A DNA stretch of 64,000 bases from CAWDCV01 sp963728125 (lineage in GTDB: Bacteria > Actinomycetota > Actinomycetes > CAWDCV01), in contig CAVSIZ010000017.1 of the NCBI GenBank assembly GCA_963728125.1, forward strand, positions 46,879-110,878, given 5' to 3'. The notes under the pieces are model-generated. The model saw nothing but the letters and a program-made list of their open reading frames with translations. It was not told the origin of the DNA and ran no database searches. This document shows, one piece after another, positions 16,305 through 25,160 of this stretch. Each line of letters opens with the position of its first letter. Position 1 is the first letter of the stretch. Made by a program: the position numbers and the translations under genes.

Positions 16305-18121
16305 CTCTGCCCCGCATCATCACTGGCGAGTCGATCCTCTTCCTCGGCCACGATGGACGGATCGAGCTTGCGGAACAGCGGCGTCGGCGGTTGCAGCTTC
16401 GCCCCGACCTTGAGCGGCACCGACGCCCAGCGAGCATCCGTGTCGTAGTCGCCGGTGAGGACCGAGTAGCTCGGAGATCCGGCAGCCGTGGGCTCGTCGA
16501 CGTCGACCAGCTCGGGCATCCCTGACCAGCGACCGGTGCCGCCGAGCATCGAGTAGACCTTCTCGGACGACGTCGGCAGGAACGGCGTCAGCAGCGTCTT
16601 GCAGTCGTCGACAACCTGCAGTACCACGTGCAGCACTGTGGCGTACCGCTCGGGATCCGACTCTCGCAGCTTCCATGGTGCTTGGTCCGAGAGATACTTG
16701 TTCGCCTCAGCAACGACACGCATCGCCTCGGTGATGGCAGCTTTTTGGCGCGACCGCTCAATGAGGCCGCCGACGTTGTCGAATGCTGCGCTCGAGGCAG
16801 CGAGCAGCTTGCGGTCGGCATCAGTGAGGTCGATCGCCGGCGGGATCTCGCCAAGGTTCTTCGCGGCCATCGAGACTGACCGGTTGACAAGATTGCCCCA
16901 ACCCGCAACGAGTTCGTCGTTATTACGACGTAGGAACTCCGCCCACGTGAAGTTGACGTCAGACGTTTCCGGACCCGCGATCGCCAGGTAGTAGCGCAGC
17001 GCATCGGCGTCGTACCGCGCCAGGAAATCGCGGACGTAGACAGCGACGGACCGTGACGAGGAGAACTTCTGCCCCTCCATGGTGAGGTACTCGCTCGACA
17101 CCACGTCGTACGGCAGCTCGAGCGCACCGAGATCGCCGGGACGTCCACCGCGGTCACCGCGGCCGGAGTAGCCGAGCAGCATCGCCGGCCAGATTTCGGC
17201 GTGAAAGACGATGTTGTCCTTGCCCATGAAGTAGTAGGACTGCGCATCGCCAGGTGTCTCCGGCTGCCACCACGCACGCCAGGCCTCGGGATCGCCGCTG
17301 CGCTGCGCCCACTCCATGGACGCCGACAAGTAGCCAACGACGGCATCGAACCAGACGTAGAGACGCTTGTCCGGACGGTCGCGCCATCCCTCGAGTGGAA
17401 CGGGGACGCCCCAGTCGAGGTCGCGCGTGATGGCGCGCGGCTTGAGGTCGTCCAGCAGGTTGAGTGAGAACTTCAGCACGTTGGGGCGCCACTGCGACTG
17501 CTGCTGCAGCCAACTGCCCAGTGCCTCGGTGAATGCCGGCAGGTCGAGGAAGTAGTGCTCCGACTCGACGAACTGTGGCGTCTCACCGTTGATGCGGCTG
17601 CGCGGATTGATGAGGTCGATCGGGTCCAGCTGGTTTCCGCAGTTGTCGCACTGGTCGCCGCGCGCCTCCGGGTAGCCACAGATCGGGCAAGTGCCCTCGA
17701 TGTAGCGGTCCGGCAGCGTCCGACCGGTGGACGGTGAGATCGCACCGAGCGTCGTACGCGGGAACACGTAGCCGTTGTCGAGCAGCCCGAGGAAGATGTC
17801 CTGCGAGGCGGCGTAGTGGTTTCGCGTCGTCGTGCGGGTGAACAGGTCGTACGACAGCCCGAGGTCGCGCAGGTCCTCGGCGATGAGGCGGTTGTAGTGG
17901 TCGGCCACGTCGCGCGGACTCTGACCGGCCCGATCGGCGGCCACGAGGATCGGCGTACCGTGCTCGTCGGTTCCGCTCACCATGAGCACCCGCTTGCCAG
18001 CCATCCGCTGATAGCGGCTGAACACGTCGGACGGCACGCCGAAACCGGCGACGTGACCGATGTGACGTGGGCCACTGGCGTACGGCCAAGCGACCGCGGT
18101 GAGCACGTGACGGGCAGACAT
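16301..18121 (-). CDS. metG: Methionyl-tRNA synthetase
   Basis: A class I aminoacyl-tRNA synthetase charging tRNA-Met. The HIGH motif is GPRHIGHVAG, zinc ligands sit in CPICGY and CDNCGN (residues about 142-160), and the KMSKS-type loop reads KFSSSRSV. The anticodon domain follows and there is no C-terminal dimerisation extension (606 aa). It heads the leftward metG-tatD-rpfB-rsmA-ispE run. No T-box-like leader was recognised in the 108 nt upstream. Confidence 0.97.
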   Translation of the reverse strand: MSARHVLTAVAWPYASGPRHIGHVAGFGVPSDVFSRYQRMAGKRVLMVSGTDEHGTPILVAADRAGQSPRDVADHYNRLIAEDLRDLGLSYDLFTRTTTRNHYAASQDIFLGLLDNGYVFPRTTLGAISPSTGRTLPDRYIEGTCPICGYPEARGDQCDNCGNQLDPIDLINPRSRINGETPQFVESEHYFLDLPAFTEALGSWLQQQSQWRPNVLKFSLNLLDDLKPRAITRDLDWGVPVPLEGWRDRPDKRLYVWFDAVVGYLSASMEWAQRSGDPEAWRAWWQPETPGDAQSYYFMGKDNIVFHAEIWPAMLLGYSGRGDRGGRPGDLGALELPYDVVSSEYLTMEGQKFSSSRSVAVYVRDFLARYDADALRYYLAIAGPETSDVNFTWAEFLRRNNDELVAGWGNLVNRSVSMAAKNLGEIPPAIDLTDADRKLLAASSAAFDNVGGLIERSRQKAAITEAMRVVAEANKYLSDQAPWKLRESDPERYATVLHVVLQVVDDCKTLLTPFLPTSSEKVYSMLGGTGRWSGMPELVDVDEPTAAGSPSYSVLTGDYDTDARWASVPLKVGAKLQPPTPLFRKLDPSIVAEEEDRLASDDAGQS

Positions 18122-18229
18122 GTCTTAAATCCTAGGTAAAGCCTGCATAGGACACGCTCGCCCGGGTTTGACGCTGCTCATGTCCGGTTGGTTACCCTCC
18201 CGACCCATGTTCCACGGGATCACTAGGTA

Positions 18230-19072
18230 GTGGGACGACATGCACGGGGGCCTGTCGTCGTCGAATCGCCCGTTCGGGCAGCAACAGCTCGTGATCGAAG
18301 GAGAACACACGCTCGTCGTAAGCAACGTCGCGGGGCTACGCCCGTTGCGGCTGTCATAGTCGCTGCCGGCGCCGGACTCGGCGTCGTCGGACAGCCCGTC
18401 CTCAGTGCCGCGAAGACCGCAACCGACCCCGAGACCACCGCATCTGCCACACCTTCGCGCACCTCTACTCCCACTCCGTCGGCGACGCCGACGCCACCCC
18501 CCGTGGAGGCCGCGCCGGCAACGCCGGCCGTACCGCCGCCACCGGTGGAGATGACGCCGAGTCCAGAGGAGCTCGCTGCCATCGCCGCTCGGGAAGCCGA
18601 AGCGGAACGCGCTGCGCGGGAAGCCGAGCGAGCAGCCCTTCTTCCCGGCTGCGAGGCGTCACCCGACGCCACCGAGGATTACGCCAACGGTCGCATCCCG
18701 GAGAGCGCGCTGTGCGCGCTGCCGAGTGGTGACCTGCTTCGTGCGGATGCAGCGTTCGCGTTCGCCTCGATGAACGCGGCGTTCAACGAGGCGTTCGGCG
18801 AGGACATCTGCGTCGGCAATACGTACCGCAGCTACTCCGAGCAGGTTTCTCTCCACAGCCAGAAGCCGAGCATGACCGCGGAGCCGGGCACGAGCAACCA
18901 TGGCTGGGGCACCGCGGTTGATCTGTGCGGTGACGGCGCCAGCTTCGGCACGAGCGTCTACAAGTGGCTCATCGCGAACGGCCCCGACTACGGCTGGGAC
19001 AACCCCGATTGGGCGCGCGCCGGCGGCAGTCGTCCCGAGCCGTGGCACTGGGAGTTCGAAGGCGCCAGCTAG
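18230..19072 (+). CDS. D-alanyl-D-alanine carboxypeptidase (VanY-like)
   Basis: A cell-wall peptidase of the M15B/VanY group. A basic N-terminus and one hydrophobic segment (VAAVIVAAGAGLGVVGQPVL, about 38-58) are followed by a Pro/Thr-rich linker, an Ala/Glu coiled stretch and the catalytic domain with the zinc motif TSNHGWGTAVDLC and the C-terminal PEPWHWEFEG. It should trim D-Ala from peptidoglycan stems outside the membrane. GTG 18230 gives the VGRHAR start common in this group. A TTGACG at 18168 is a possible -35. It is divergent from metG. Confidence 0.88.
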   Translation: MGRHARGPVVVESPVRAATARDRRRTHARRKQRRGATPVAAVIVAAGAGLGVVGQPVLSAAKTATDPETTASATPSRTSTPTPSATPTPPPVEAAPATPAVPPPPVEMTPSPEELAAIAAREAEAERAAREAERAALLPGCEASPDATEDYANGRIPESALCALPSGDLLRADAAFAFASMNAAFNEAFGEDICVGNTYRSYSEQVSLHSQKPSMTAEPGTSNHGWGTAVDLCGDGASFGTSVYKWLIANGPDYGWDNPDWARAGGSRPEPWHWEFEGAS

Positions 19073-19090
19073 TCACGTCGCCTCGCGCAC

Positions 19091-19156
19091 CCTCCCAAGT
19101 TGTCCGAACGTCCTCGCGTCCGCACGCGGTCGGCGGTCGGACAAGTCGCGGGGAGG
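19091..19156. terminator. Bidirectional terminator-like hairpin between convergent genes
   Basis: TTGTCCGA (19100-19107) pairs with TCGGACAA (19137-19144), and outer CCTCCC (19091-19096) can pair with GGGAGG beyond it. It sits between the stops of the carboxypeptidase and rsmI. There is no long T-tract, as is usual in high-GC actinobacteria. Confidence 0.55.
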
Positions 19157-19163
19157 CCGCCGC

Positions 19164-20006
19164 TCACGAGCGCTTGGCGGCGAGCACGGCGTCATAGACG
19201 CGACGCTTGGGGACACCGGCACCGAGGGCAACCGCGGCGATCGCCGCCTTGCGTGGTTCACCGGCTCGTTCCCGATCCGCGACGTGTCGGGCGAGTTCGT
19301 CCTCGGTCACGACCACCTGCGAGACAGGTGCGCCCTCGACGACGACGGTGATCTCTCCGCGCACCCCGTCGCGGGCCCACTCAGCGAGCTCCGCGAGCGT
19401 TCCCCGCCGTACCTCCTCGTGGGTTTTGGTCAGCTCTCGGCACACGGCAACCCGCCGCTCACCCCCGAACGCCTCGGCGAGGGCCGTCAGCGACGCCGAA
19501 AGCCGGTGGGGCGCCTCGAACAGCACGATCGTCCGCTCGTCGCCTGACAGCGCGCTCAACCGCGCCGCCCGCTCCCCGGCCTTGCGAGGCAGGAAGCCCT
19601 CGAAGCAGAACCTGTCGACCGGCAGGCCTGAGACGGCAAGTGCGGTGAGCACGGCCGACGGGCCGGGTACGGCCGTGACCCGGATCCCGTCGGCGACGGC
19701 CGCCGCTACGAGTCGGTACCCGGGATCGGACACCGTTGGCATGCCCGCATCGGTGACCACGACGACGCGCTGCCCAGAGCGCAGGGCGTCGAGCAGCGAC
19801 TCGGTACGCGCGGCCTCGTTGGCGTCGTAGTACGAGACGACCCGCCCGCGAAGCGTCACGTCCAAGGCCTGGAGCAGCCAGCGCAGGCGCCGGGTGTCTT
19901 CCGCCGCCACCACATCCGCGGCCTCCAGCTCCTCGCGAAGGCGTGGGGACGCGTCCGACACATCTCCGATCGGCGTGGCCGCAAGCACGAGAACGCCGGC
20001 ATCCAT
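19164..20006 (-). CDS. rsmI: 16S rRNA (C1402-2'-O)-methyltransferase
   Basis: A tetrapyrrole-methylase-fold enzyme that 2'-O-methylates C1402 in the decoding centre. Motifs are VLAATPIGDVSDASPR, AAEDTRRLRWLLQ, VTDAGMPTVSDPGY, PGPSAVLTALAVSGL and FEGFLPRKAGER. The frame extends 76 codons upstream, but ATG 20006 is the family start and the extension is low-complexity and antisense to the PMT gene. It is divergent from PMT with only 42 nt between, the same neighbourhood as in Mycobacterium. Confidence 0.95.
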   Translation of the reverse strand: MDAGVLVLAATPIGDVSDASPRLREELEAADVVAAEDTRRLRWLLQALDVTLRGRVVSYYDANEAARTESLLDALRSGQRVVVVTDAGMPTVSDPGYRLVAAAVADGIRVTAVPGPSAVLTALAVSGLPVDRFCFEGFLPRKAGERAARLSALSGDERTIVLFEAPHRLSASLTALAEAFGGERRVAVCRELTKTHEEVRRGTLAELAEWARDGVRGEITVVVEGAPVSQVVVTEDELARHVADRERAGEPRKAAIAAVALGAGVPKRRVYDAVLAAKRS

Positions 20007-20048
20007 GTCGCCATCTTCGCGGCTCAGGACGGCACCTAGCATGGCCGG

Positions 20049-21629
20049 GTGGCGACGGCCGAGCTCGCGCGCACGGACGACGACGCGTCCGGCGAGATGT
20101 CGGCGTCGCCGCCAGCGGAGATCGATCCACGACAGCGACTGCGTGATCGGCTGGTTCCCCCCATGCCGGCGACCGCCTGGGGCTGGACCGGACCGATCCT
20201 GGTCACCGCCATCGCCGGTGTGCTGCGCTTCCACCGGCTCGGGATTCCCCGTGCGTTCGTCTTCGACGAGACCTATTACGCCAAGGACGCCTGGTCACTG
20301 CTGCAGTACGGACACGAGCGGAACTGGCGGCCGGCCGACGAGGCGGACGCACTCGTCGTCGATGGCGTGCTCCAGGACGTGTGGGGCGAGGGACCGGCGT
20401 ACGTCGTACATCCACCATTCGGCAAGTGGATGATCGCGGCGGGCGAGTGGGTGTTCGGTTTGACGCCGTTCGGCTGGCGTTTCATCGTCGCGCTGCTTGG
20501 CACGCTGTCGGTGCTGATGGTGGCCCGCATTGCCCGTCGCATGTTCCGCTCGACGCTGCTCGGGTGCATCGCCGGTCTGCTCCTCGCTCTCGAGGGGCTG
20601 CACTACGTCGTCTCGCGCACCGCTCTGCTCGACGGCGTCCTCATGTTCTGGGTACTCGCCGCGTTCGGCTGTCTCATCGTCGACCGTGACCGGGCCCGCT
20701 CACTGCTCGCGGCCGGACGGATGAACCTCGGCTTGCGGCCGTGGCGAATTGCCGCCGGCCTGTGCCTTGGCGCGGCATGCGCAACGAAGTGGAGCGGTCT
20801 CTACTACGTCGCCGCATTCGGGCTGCTCACGGTGCTGTGGGACGTTGGCGCGCGACGCTCGGCGGGAGCGCAGCATCCGTGGAACGCCATGCTGCGACGG
20901 GATGCGATACCCGCCTTTGTCTCGATCGTCGTCGTCACCGTCGTGACGTACCTCGTCTCGTGGATCGGCTGGTTCGCCACCGGCGACGGCTGGGATCGGC
21001 AGTGGGCAGCCGGCAGGGAGTCCGCTTGGGCGTTCGTGCCCGGCCCGCTGCGCAGCCTCTGGCACTACCACGCCACGATGCTCGATTTCCACACCGGTCT
21101 CGACTCCGAGCATCCGTACGACTCGGATGCCTGGGGCTGGCTGCTCATGATGCGGCCGGTGTCGTTCTTCTACTCGACGATCGATCGAGGCGAGCTCGGT
21201 TGCACAGCGGATCAGTGCTCTCGCGAGGTCCTCGGACTCGGTTCGCCGCCGCTGTGGTGGGCCGGCGCAGCGTCGCTTCTCGTGCTCGTGTGGCTATGGA
21301 TCGGGCGCCGCGACTGGCGCGCCGGAGCCATTTTGTGTGCGGTCGCGGCGGGCTACCTGCCCTGGTTCCTGTACGACGAGCGCACGATTTTCTCCTTCTA
21401 CGCCGTCGTTTTCTCGCCGTTCATCGTGCTAGCGGTCACGATGGTCCTGGGTGTCGTCCTCGGCCCTGTCGGTGCATCCGCCACCCGTCGTAGGAATGGC
21501 GCTGTCATCGCCGGCGCGTACGTGCTCGTCGTCGTCGCTTCCTTTGCGTACTTCTATCCGGTGTACGCCGCACGCGTAATGCCCTACGCCGACTGGATCC
21601 AGCACATGTGGCTGCGCAGCTGGATCTGA
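20049..21629 (+). CDS. Polyprenol-phosphate-mannose protein O-mannosyltransferase (PMT)
   Basis: A multi-spanning GT39 enzyme that transfers mannose from polyprenyl-phosphate-mannose to Ser/Thr of exported proteins. The catalytic acidic motif is in FVFDETYYAKDAW (first extracellular loop). About ten hydrophobic helices follow, with WSGLYYVAAFGLL and YLPWFLYDERTIFSFYAVVF matching the C-terminal PMT_4TMC part. Length (526 aa) fits the Rv1002c group. The start is GTG 20049. Confidence 0.93.
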   Translation: MATAELARTDDDASGEMSASPPAEIDPRQRLRDRLVPPMPATAWGWTGPILVTAIAGVLRFHRLGIPRAFVFDETYYAKDAWSLLQYGHERNWRPADEADALVVDGVLQDVWGEGPAYVVHPPFGKWMIAAGEWVFGLTPFGWRFIVALLGTLSVLMVARIARRMFRSTLLGCIAGLLLALEGLHYVVSRTALLDGVLMFWVLAAFGCLIVDRDRARSLLAAGRMNLGLRPWRIAAGLCLGAACATKWSGLYYVAAFGLLTVLWDVGARRSAGAQHPWNAMLRRDAIPAFVSIVVVTVVTYLVSWIGWFATGDGWDRQWAAGRESAWAFVPGPLRSLWHYHATMLDFHTGLDSEHPYDSDAWGWLLMMRPVSFFYSTIDRGELGCTADQCSREVLGLGSPPLWWAGAASLLVLVWLWIGRRDWRAGAILCAVAAGYLPWFLYDERTIFSFYAVVFSPFIVLAVTMVLGVVLGPVGASATRRRNGAVIAGAYVLVVVASFAYFYPVYAARVMPYADWIQHMWLRSWI

Positions 21630-21638
21630 CACAGACGT

Positions 21639-22850
21639 CTAGCCGGGTGAACCGTCCTGGAAGACAGCCAGCGTTCCGCCGTACGTCGCGACCCAGATCT
21701 GCCGCGTCTCTGCGTCGTGCGTGATGCCGATCGGGTGGTAGCCCACGCCTTCGGTCTGCAGCACCGCCATGTCGCTCGTGCGCACTTTCGCCACGGTGCT
21801 CGAGTTGTAGTTGACGACGTAGAGCGACTCACCATCGTCGGCGATGGCCATGCTGCGCGGGGCAGACCCGGTGCTGACGCGGCTGACGACTGTGGCAGTC
21901 GGAATGTCGACCTTGGCCACCTGCCCGTCGCGGTTCAGCGTCACGTAGAGCTGCGTGCCGTCGGGCGAGATGTTGAGGTGGCGCGGCCCGCCACCGACGC
22001 CCTCGATTGCGCCGACCTCGAACGTCGTGAGGTCAACCGTCGCAACAGACGTGCCACCCATGACGGCGACGTACGCGACGCGCGAGTCGGGTGACACAGC
22101 TAGACCACGTGGATAAGCACCGATCGGTATGCGCTGAATCTCAGCGCCACCTGCAGCATCAATGATGCTGAGGTCGTACGTGCACCAGTTCGTGACCAGA
22201 ATGCGCTTGTTGTCCGGCGTGACCGCTACGAACTTCGGCACCGCACCGACGCGGATCACCTGGTCGATTTGCAGCGTGGATGTGTTGATGCGGTAGACGA
22301 AGCTGTCGGGATAGTTCGATGCCGGCGAGCAGCTGTCCGCTCCCTCGCGGAAACCCGGACCGTACATCGAGTAGTTCGAGACGTACGCGTAGCGGCCATC
22401 GGAGGTGAATGCTGCCTCGACAGGTGCACCTTGGAACTCGCCCTGGAACTCTGCGTGACCGAAGTTCGACAGCACCACCGTGTCGGGAATGGTGGCGACG
22501 AGCTGGAACGAGCGGTCGTACACCGTCACCGTGTGCCGGTACATCATGTTCTGCGCGAAGAAGAGTCCCTTGCCGGATGCGACGACCGACTTCGGCGAGA
22601 TGTCGCCGCCAATCTCCGCGACCTGCACCATCCGCCCCTCCGACGACGGCGGGCGAGGTGGCGGGCTCGGGGTGACCTGCGGCGGCTCAGGCGTGGGGGT
22701 GATGGGCGCGGTGCTCGGGGGCGCCGGTGCGGCGGTGTCCGCTGGCGTCGGCGGAGCTTCTGCTCCACTGGCACACGCGGTCAGCAGCGCCGCGGCAGCG
22801 ACACCACTCGCGAGCAACTGACAACGACGAGCCGTGCTCTGCGACGCCAC
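21639..22850 (-). CDS. Secreted lipoprotein with a YncE-like beta-propeller
   Basis: The signal peptide ends in a lipobox (ALLTAC, Cys near residue 26). A Pro/Thr-rich linker to about residue 70 precedes a propeller of repeated YVTN-type blades, e.g. RILVTNWCTYDLSIIDA, VAYVAVMGGTSVATVDL, LYVTLNRDGQVAKVDI and LYVVNYNSSTVAKVRT. The role is unknown; such proteins are extracytoplasmic binding or scaffold proteins. It is convergent with PMT (9 nt between stops), so cell-surface context is plausible but not proof of linkage. Confidence 0.85.
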   Translation of the reverse strand: MASQSTARRCQLLASGVAAAALLTACASGAEAPPTPADTAAPAPPSTAPITPTPEPPQVTPSPPPRPPSSEGRMVQVAEIGGDISPKSVVASGKGLFFAQNMMYRHTVTVYDRSFQLVATIPDTVVLSNFGHAEFQGEFQGAPVEAAFTSDGRYAYVSNYSMYGPGFREGADSCSPASNYPDSFVYRINTSTLQIDQVIRVGAVPKFVAVTPDNKRILVTNWCTYDLSIIDAAGGAEIQRIPIGAYPRGLAVSPDSRVAYVAVMGGTSVATVDLTTFEVGAIEGVGGGPRHLNISPDGTQLYVTLNRDGQVAKVDIPTATVVSRVSTGSAPRSMAIADDGESLYVVNYNSSTVAKVRTSDMAVLQTEGVGYHPIGITHDAETRQIWVATYGGTLAVFQDGSPG

Positions 22851-22893
22851 CTGACCCCCTTCAGTCGCTCACACGGTAGCCGCTGCACGCCGA

Positions 22894-22923
22894 TCGACAA
22901 TTCATACGAACGATCGTGCTATT
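22894..22923 (+). promoter_or_regulatory. tetR promoter and operator copy 1
   Basis: TCGACA (22894-22899), 17 bp and TGCTAT (22917-22922) make a plausible promoter for a nearly leaderless transcript starting just before ATG 22932. The 18-mer ACGAACGATCGTGCTATT (22906-22923) covers the spacer and -10, and recurs inverted at 23562-23579. Its core ACGATCGT is palindromic. Confidence 0.6.
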
Positions 22924-22931
22924 GTGCGCTC

Positions 22932-23519
22932 ATGAGCAGGGGCGCCATGACCCGAGACGCCATCCTGCACCATGGCGTCGAGGTGGCTTACCGCGTCGGG
23001 CTCGGCGGGCTGTCCATCGGCAGCCTGGCCGCCGGCACCGGTATGTCGAAGAGCGGATTGTTCGCCCATTTCGGCTCCAAGGAGTCGCTGCAGCTCGAGG
23101 TGCTCGACCGCGCTCGCACCGAATTCACCGACGCCGTCATCCGTCCCGCACTCGCTGCGCCGCGCGGGGAGCCGCGCGTCCGCGCCCTGTTCGAGCACTG
23201 GATGATCAGTGGCCGGGTGCGCATGCCGGGGGGATGCCTTTTCGTCAAGGCAGCAACGGAATTCGACGAGCAGGCCGGACCGGTACGCGACCAGCTGGTT
23301 CGCGGTCACCGCGACCTCCAGGACGCAATCGCGCAGATGTTCCGTACGGGCATCAGTGAAGGACACTTCCGGGCGGACGCTGATCCCGAACAATTCGCGA
23401 GCGACCTCAACGGCGTGATGCTCGCGTTCTACCAGGCCAACCGGCTGCTCTCGGACCCGACGGCTGAGACCCGCGCCCGGACGGCTGTCGACGCGCTGCT
23501 GCGCGCAGCGCGCGCCTGA
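22932..23519 (+). CDS. TetR-family regulator bracketed by inverted operator copies
   Basis: A 195-aa TetR protein. The HTH spans residues about 5-50 (TRDAILHHGVEVAYRVGLGG, then AAGTGMSKSGLFAHFGSKES). The C-terminal domain holds GGCLFVKAATEFDEQAGPVR, a signature of the TetR_C_6-like group. The frame continues upstream to 22269, but that part is antisense to the beta-propeller gene. An identical 18-bp site lies in its promoter and, inverted, at the start of the hydrolase, so it probably represses itself and that gene. Confidence 0.9.
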   Translation: MSRGAMTRDAILHHGVEVAYRVGLGGLSIGSLAAGTGMSKSGLFAHFGSKESLQLEVLDRARTEFTDAVIRPALAAPRGEPRVRALFEHWMISGRVRMPGGCLFVKAATEFDEQAGPVRDQLVRGHRDLQDAIAQMFRTGISEGHFRADADPEQFASDLNGVMLAFYQANRLLSDPTAETRARTAVDALLRAARA

Positions 23520-23537
23520 CCTACCCAAGGAGCCGAG

Positions 23538-24437
23538 ATGGCAACATCGACACACTCGTTAAATAGCACGATCGTTCGTTCTCACTTCTCCGCGCCGCGG
23601 TCGGTGCGCACGGCGTTCTCTGTCCTGGAACACATCGCGCCGTCGCTCGGAGCTCGATGGGCTACGCGGCTGTGGTGCACCGTTCCGACGGCACTCCGAA
23701 ATGGACAGCGCTCGCGCATCGACGGTCCCGCCGGTACGGGATCGCTCGGTGCGGTCGACTTGCCCGGTGAAGGGTCGGTCGTAACGGAGAGCTGGGGAGT
23801 CGGTCCTGCGGTTTACCTCGTCCATGGTTGGGGTGGGTGGCGCGGCCAGCTCGGCTCATTCGTCGACCCGCTCGTCTCGCGTGGCTATCGCGCGATCGCG
23901 TTCGACATGCCCAGCCATGGCGACTCTGCCCCCGGCGCATTGGGACCGCGGCAATCCCACCTGGCCGAGTTCGCCGACACCCTGACTGCGGTCATCGCCC
24001 ACTACGGACCGCCAGCGGGAGTCGTCGGGCATTCGCTGGGCTGCGCCGCAACGGCGGTTGCGGTTCGCGACGGTGTGTCGGTGCCTCGGCTCGCGTTCGT
24101 TTCCCCGACCGTGCAGCCGATCTCCATGACGTCCGCCATGGCGGAGGGGTTCGGTTTCGGAACGCGGACCCACACGCGGATGATCCGCCGGCTCGAATCG
24201 CTCGTCGGTCGGCCGATGTCGGACTTCGATCTGCTGGCCATGGCGGACGAGGTGCCGATGCCACGAACGCTTGTCGTCCACGACCGCGGTGACCGTGACG
24301 TCCCCTACGAAGACGCCGATCTGCTGGTTGCGACGTGGCCGCAGGCCGACCTCGTCTCCACGTCAGGTCTCGGACATCGCCGCATCCTTCGCGACTCCGA
24401 CGTCGTGGAACTGGTCGCCGGCTTCGTCGCCCCCTGA
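23538..24437 (+). CDS. Alpha/beta-hydrolase
   Basis: An alpha/beta-hydrolase with oxyanion segment YLVHGWGGWRGQ, nucleophile elbow GHSLGC (Ser near residue 162), an Asp in VVHDRGDRDVPYEDAD and a His in GLGHRRIL. At 299 aa it resembles small esterases. The first 30 or so residues (to SVRTAFSVLE) are not needed for the fold and contain the operator copy, so the start is uncertain. It follows the TetR gene by 18 nt with AAGGAG as ribosome-binding site. The substrate is unknown. Confidence 0.85.
   Translation: MATSTHSLNSTIVRSHFSAPRSVRTAFSVLEHIAPSLGARWATRLWCTVPTALRNGQRSRIDGPAGTGSLGAVDLPGEGSVVTESWGVGPAVYLVHGWGGWRGQLGSFVDPLVSRGYRAIAFDMPSHGDSAPGALGPRQSHLAEFADTLTAVIAHYGPPAGVVGHSLGCAATAVAVRDGVSVPRLAFVSPTVQPISMTSAMAEGFGFGTRTHTRMIRRLESLVGRPMSDFDLLAMADEVPMPRTLVVHDRGDRDVPYEDADLLVATWPQADLVSTSGLGHRRILRDSDVVELVAGFVAP
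23562..23579 (-). promoter_or_regulatory. Operator copy 2 inside the hydrolase 5' end
   Basis: AATAGCACGATCGTTCGT is the exact reverse complement of 22906-22923. It lies 24 nt inside the hydrolase frame if that starts at ATG 23538, so it would act as a downstream roadblock operator. Alternatively the true start is a later codon and the site is in the leader. Confidence 0.65.
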
Positions 24438-24498
24438 TCAGGCGGCCGGCCACGCTCGGCGCTTCCCGCCGAGGACCCCGCACCTCACCCCCCATCAG

Positions 24499-24549
24499 CT
24501 GGTTCCCCGGGCACACCCGCACCGGCGTGTCGCGTGCCGGCGGAACCAG
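24499..24549 (+). terminator. Hairpin downstream of the hydrolase
   Basis: CTGGTTCC (24499-24506) pairs with GGAACCAG (24542-24549). It lies in the 250-nt gap between convergent genes, in which I see no coding sequence. Confidence 0.35.
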
Positions 24550-24687
24550 TCGACGTCCCCGGGGCTGGCGCCTCCCCGGAAGTAGAACGCGGGACGCTGG
24601 ATCGTCGCGCGCTGCTAGCGCCGGTACGGGCCTATCCGGGCGCTATGCCGGCGGCGCGTGTCACCGGACTCCTCGAGCGAAACCGGA

Positions 24688-25134
24688 TCAGCGAGTGACA
24701 AGGACCGGGCAGGGTGCGTGATGCAGCACCCGGTAAGCGACGCTGCCCAGCAGGATCGCCTCTACCGCGCCCTTGCCGCTACCGCCGATCACGATGAGGT
24801 CGACATCGAGCTCATTGGCGGCGCGAACGATCTCCTGGGCTGGCGTGCCAGCCCGGACGAACGACTGCACCTTCGCCGAGGTCTCGTTGAACACCTCCGA
24901 GATCCGATCCACGGCCTCCTGAGCCGCTGCCCGGAAGGAGACCTCGGTCGGCTCTAGATCGCGAGCTGCTTGATCCTCCTCACCGAAGTCGCTGGCGAAG
25001 GGGACGGCGGCAAGCGGCCGGATCACTGCCACCACGCTGACCTGCTCGAGCCCGGAGCCGAGCAGGGAGGCCACGTAGCGCGCTGCTTTGAGCGACTGCC
25101 CGGAGCCGTCGGTGGCGACAAGGACGTGGGTCAT
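24688..25134 (-). CDS. Universal stress protein (UspA family)
   Basis: A 148-aa single-domain Usp. The N-terminal strand is HVLVATDGSGQSLKAARYVA, and the ATP-binding loop near the C-terminus, VIGGSGKGAVEAILLGSVAY, has the G-2x-G-9x-G(S/T) pattern of nucleotide-binding Usps. ATG 25134 follows a strong AGGAGG and lies 26 nt after the permease stop, so the two are probably one operon. A frameshift in the permease makes the frames merge into an artificial 678-codon fusion. Confidence 0.9.
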   Translation of the reverse strand: MTHVLVATDGSGQSLKAARYVASLLGSGLEQVSVVAVIRPLAAVPFASDFGEEDQAARDLEPTEVSFRAAAQEAVDRISEVFNETSAKVQSFVRAGTPAQEIVRAANELDVDLIVIGGSGKGAVEAILLGSVAYRVLHHAPCPVLVTR

Positions 25135-25160
25135 GACTGCCTCCTGAATAGCGGTCGCCG

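Noticed and set aside
18122..18229. T-box or SAM riboswitch upstream of metG
   Set aside because: No specifier-loop/antiterminator pattern or riboswitch core was found in this short gap.
22269..22931. A 221-residue N-terminal extension of the TetR regulator
   Set aside because: It is antisense to the beta-propeller lipoprotein and lacks domain character; ATG 22932 starts a normal TetR protein.
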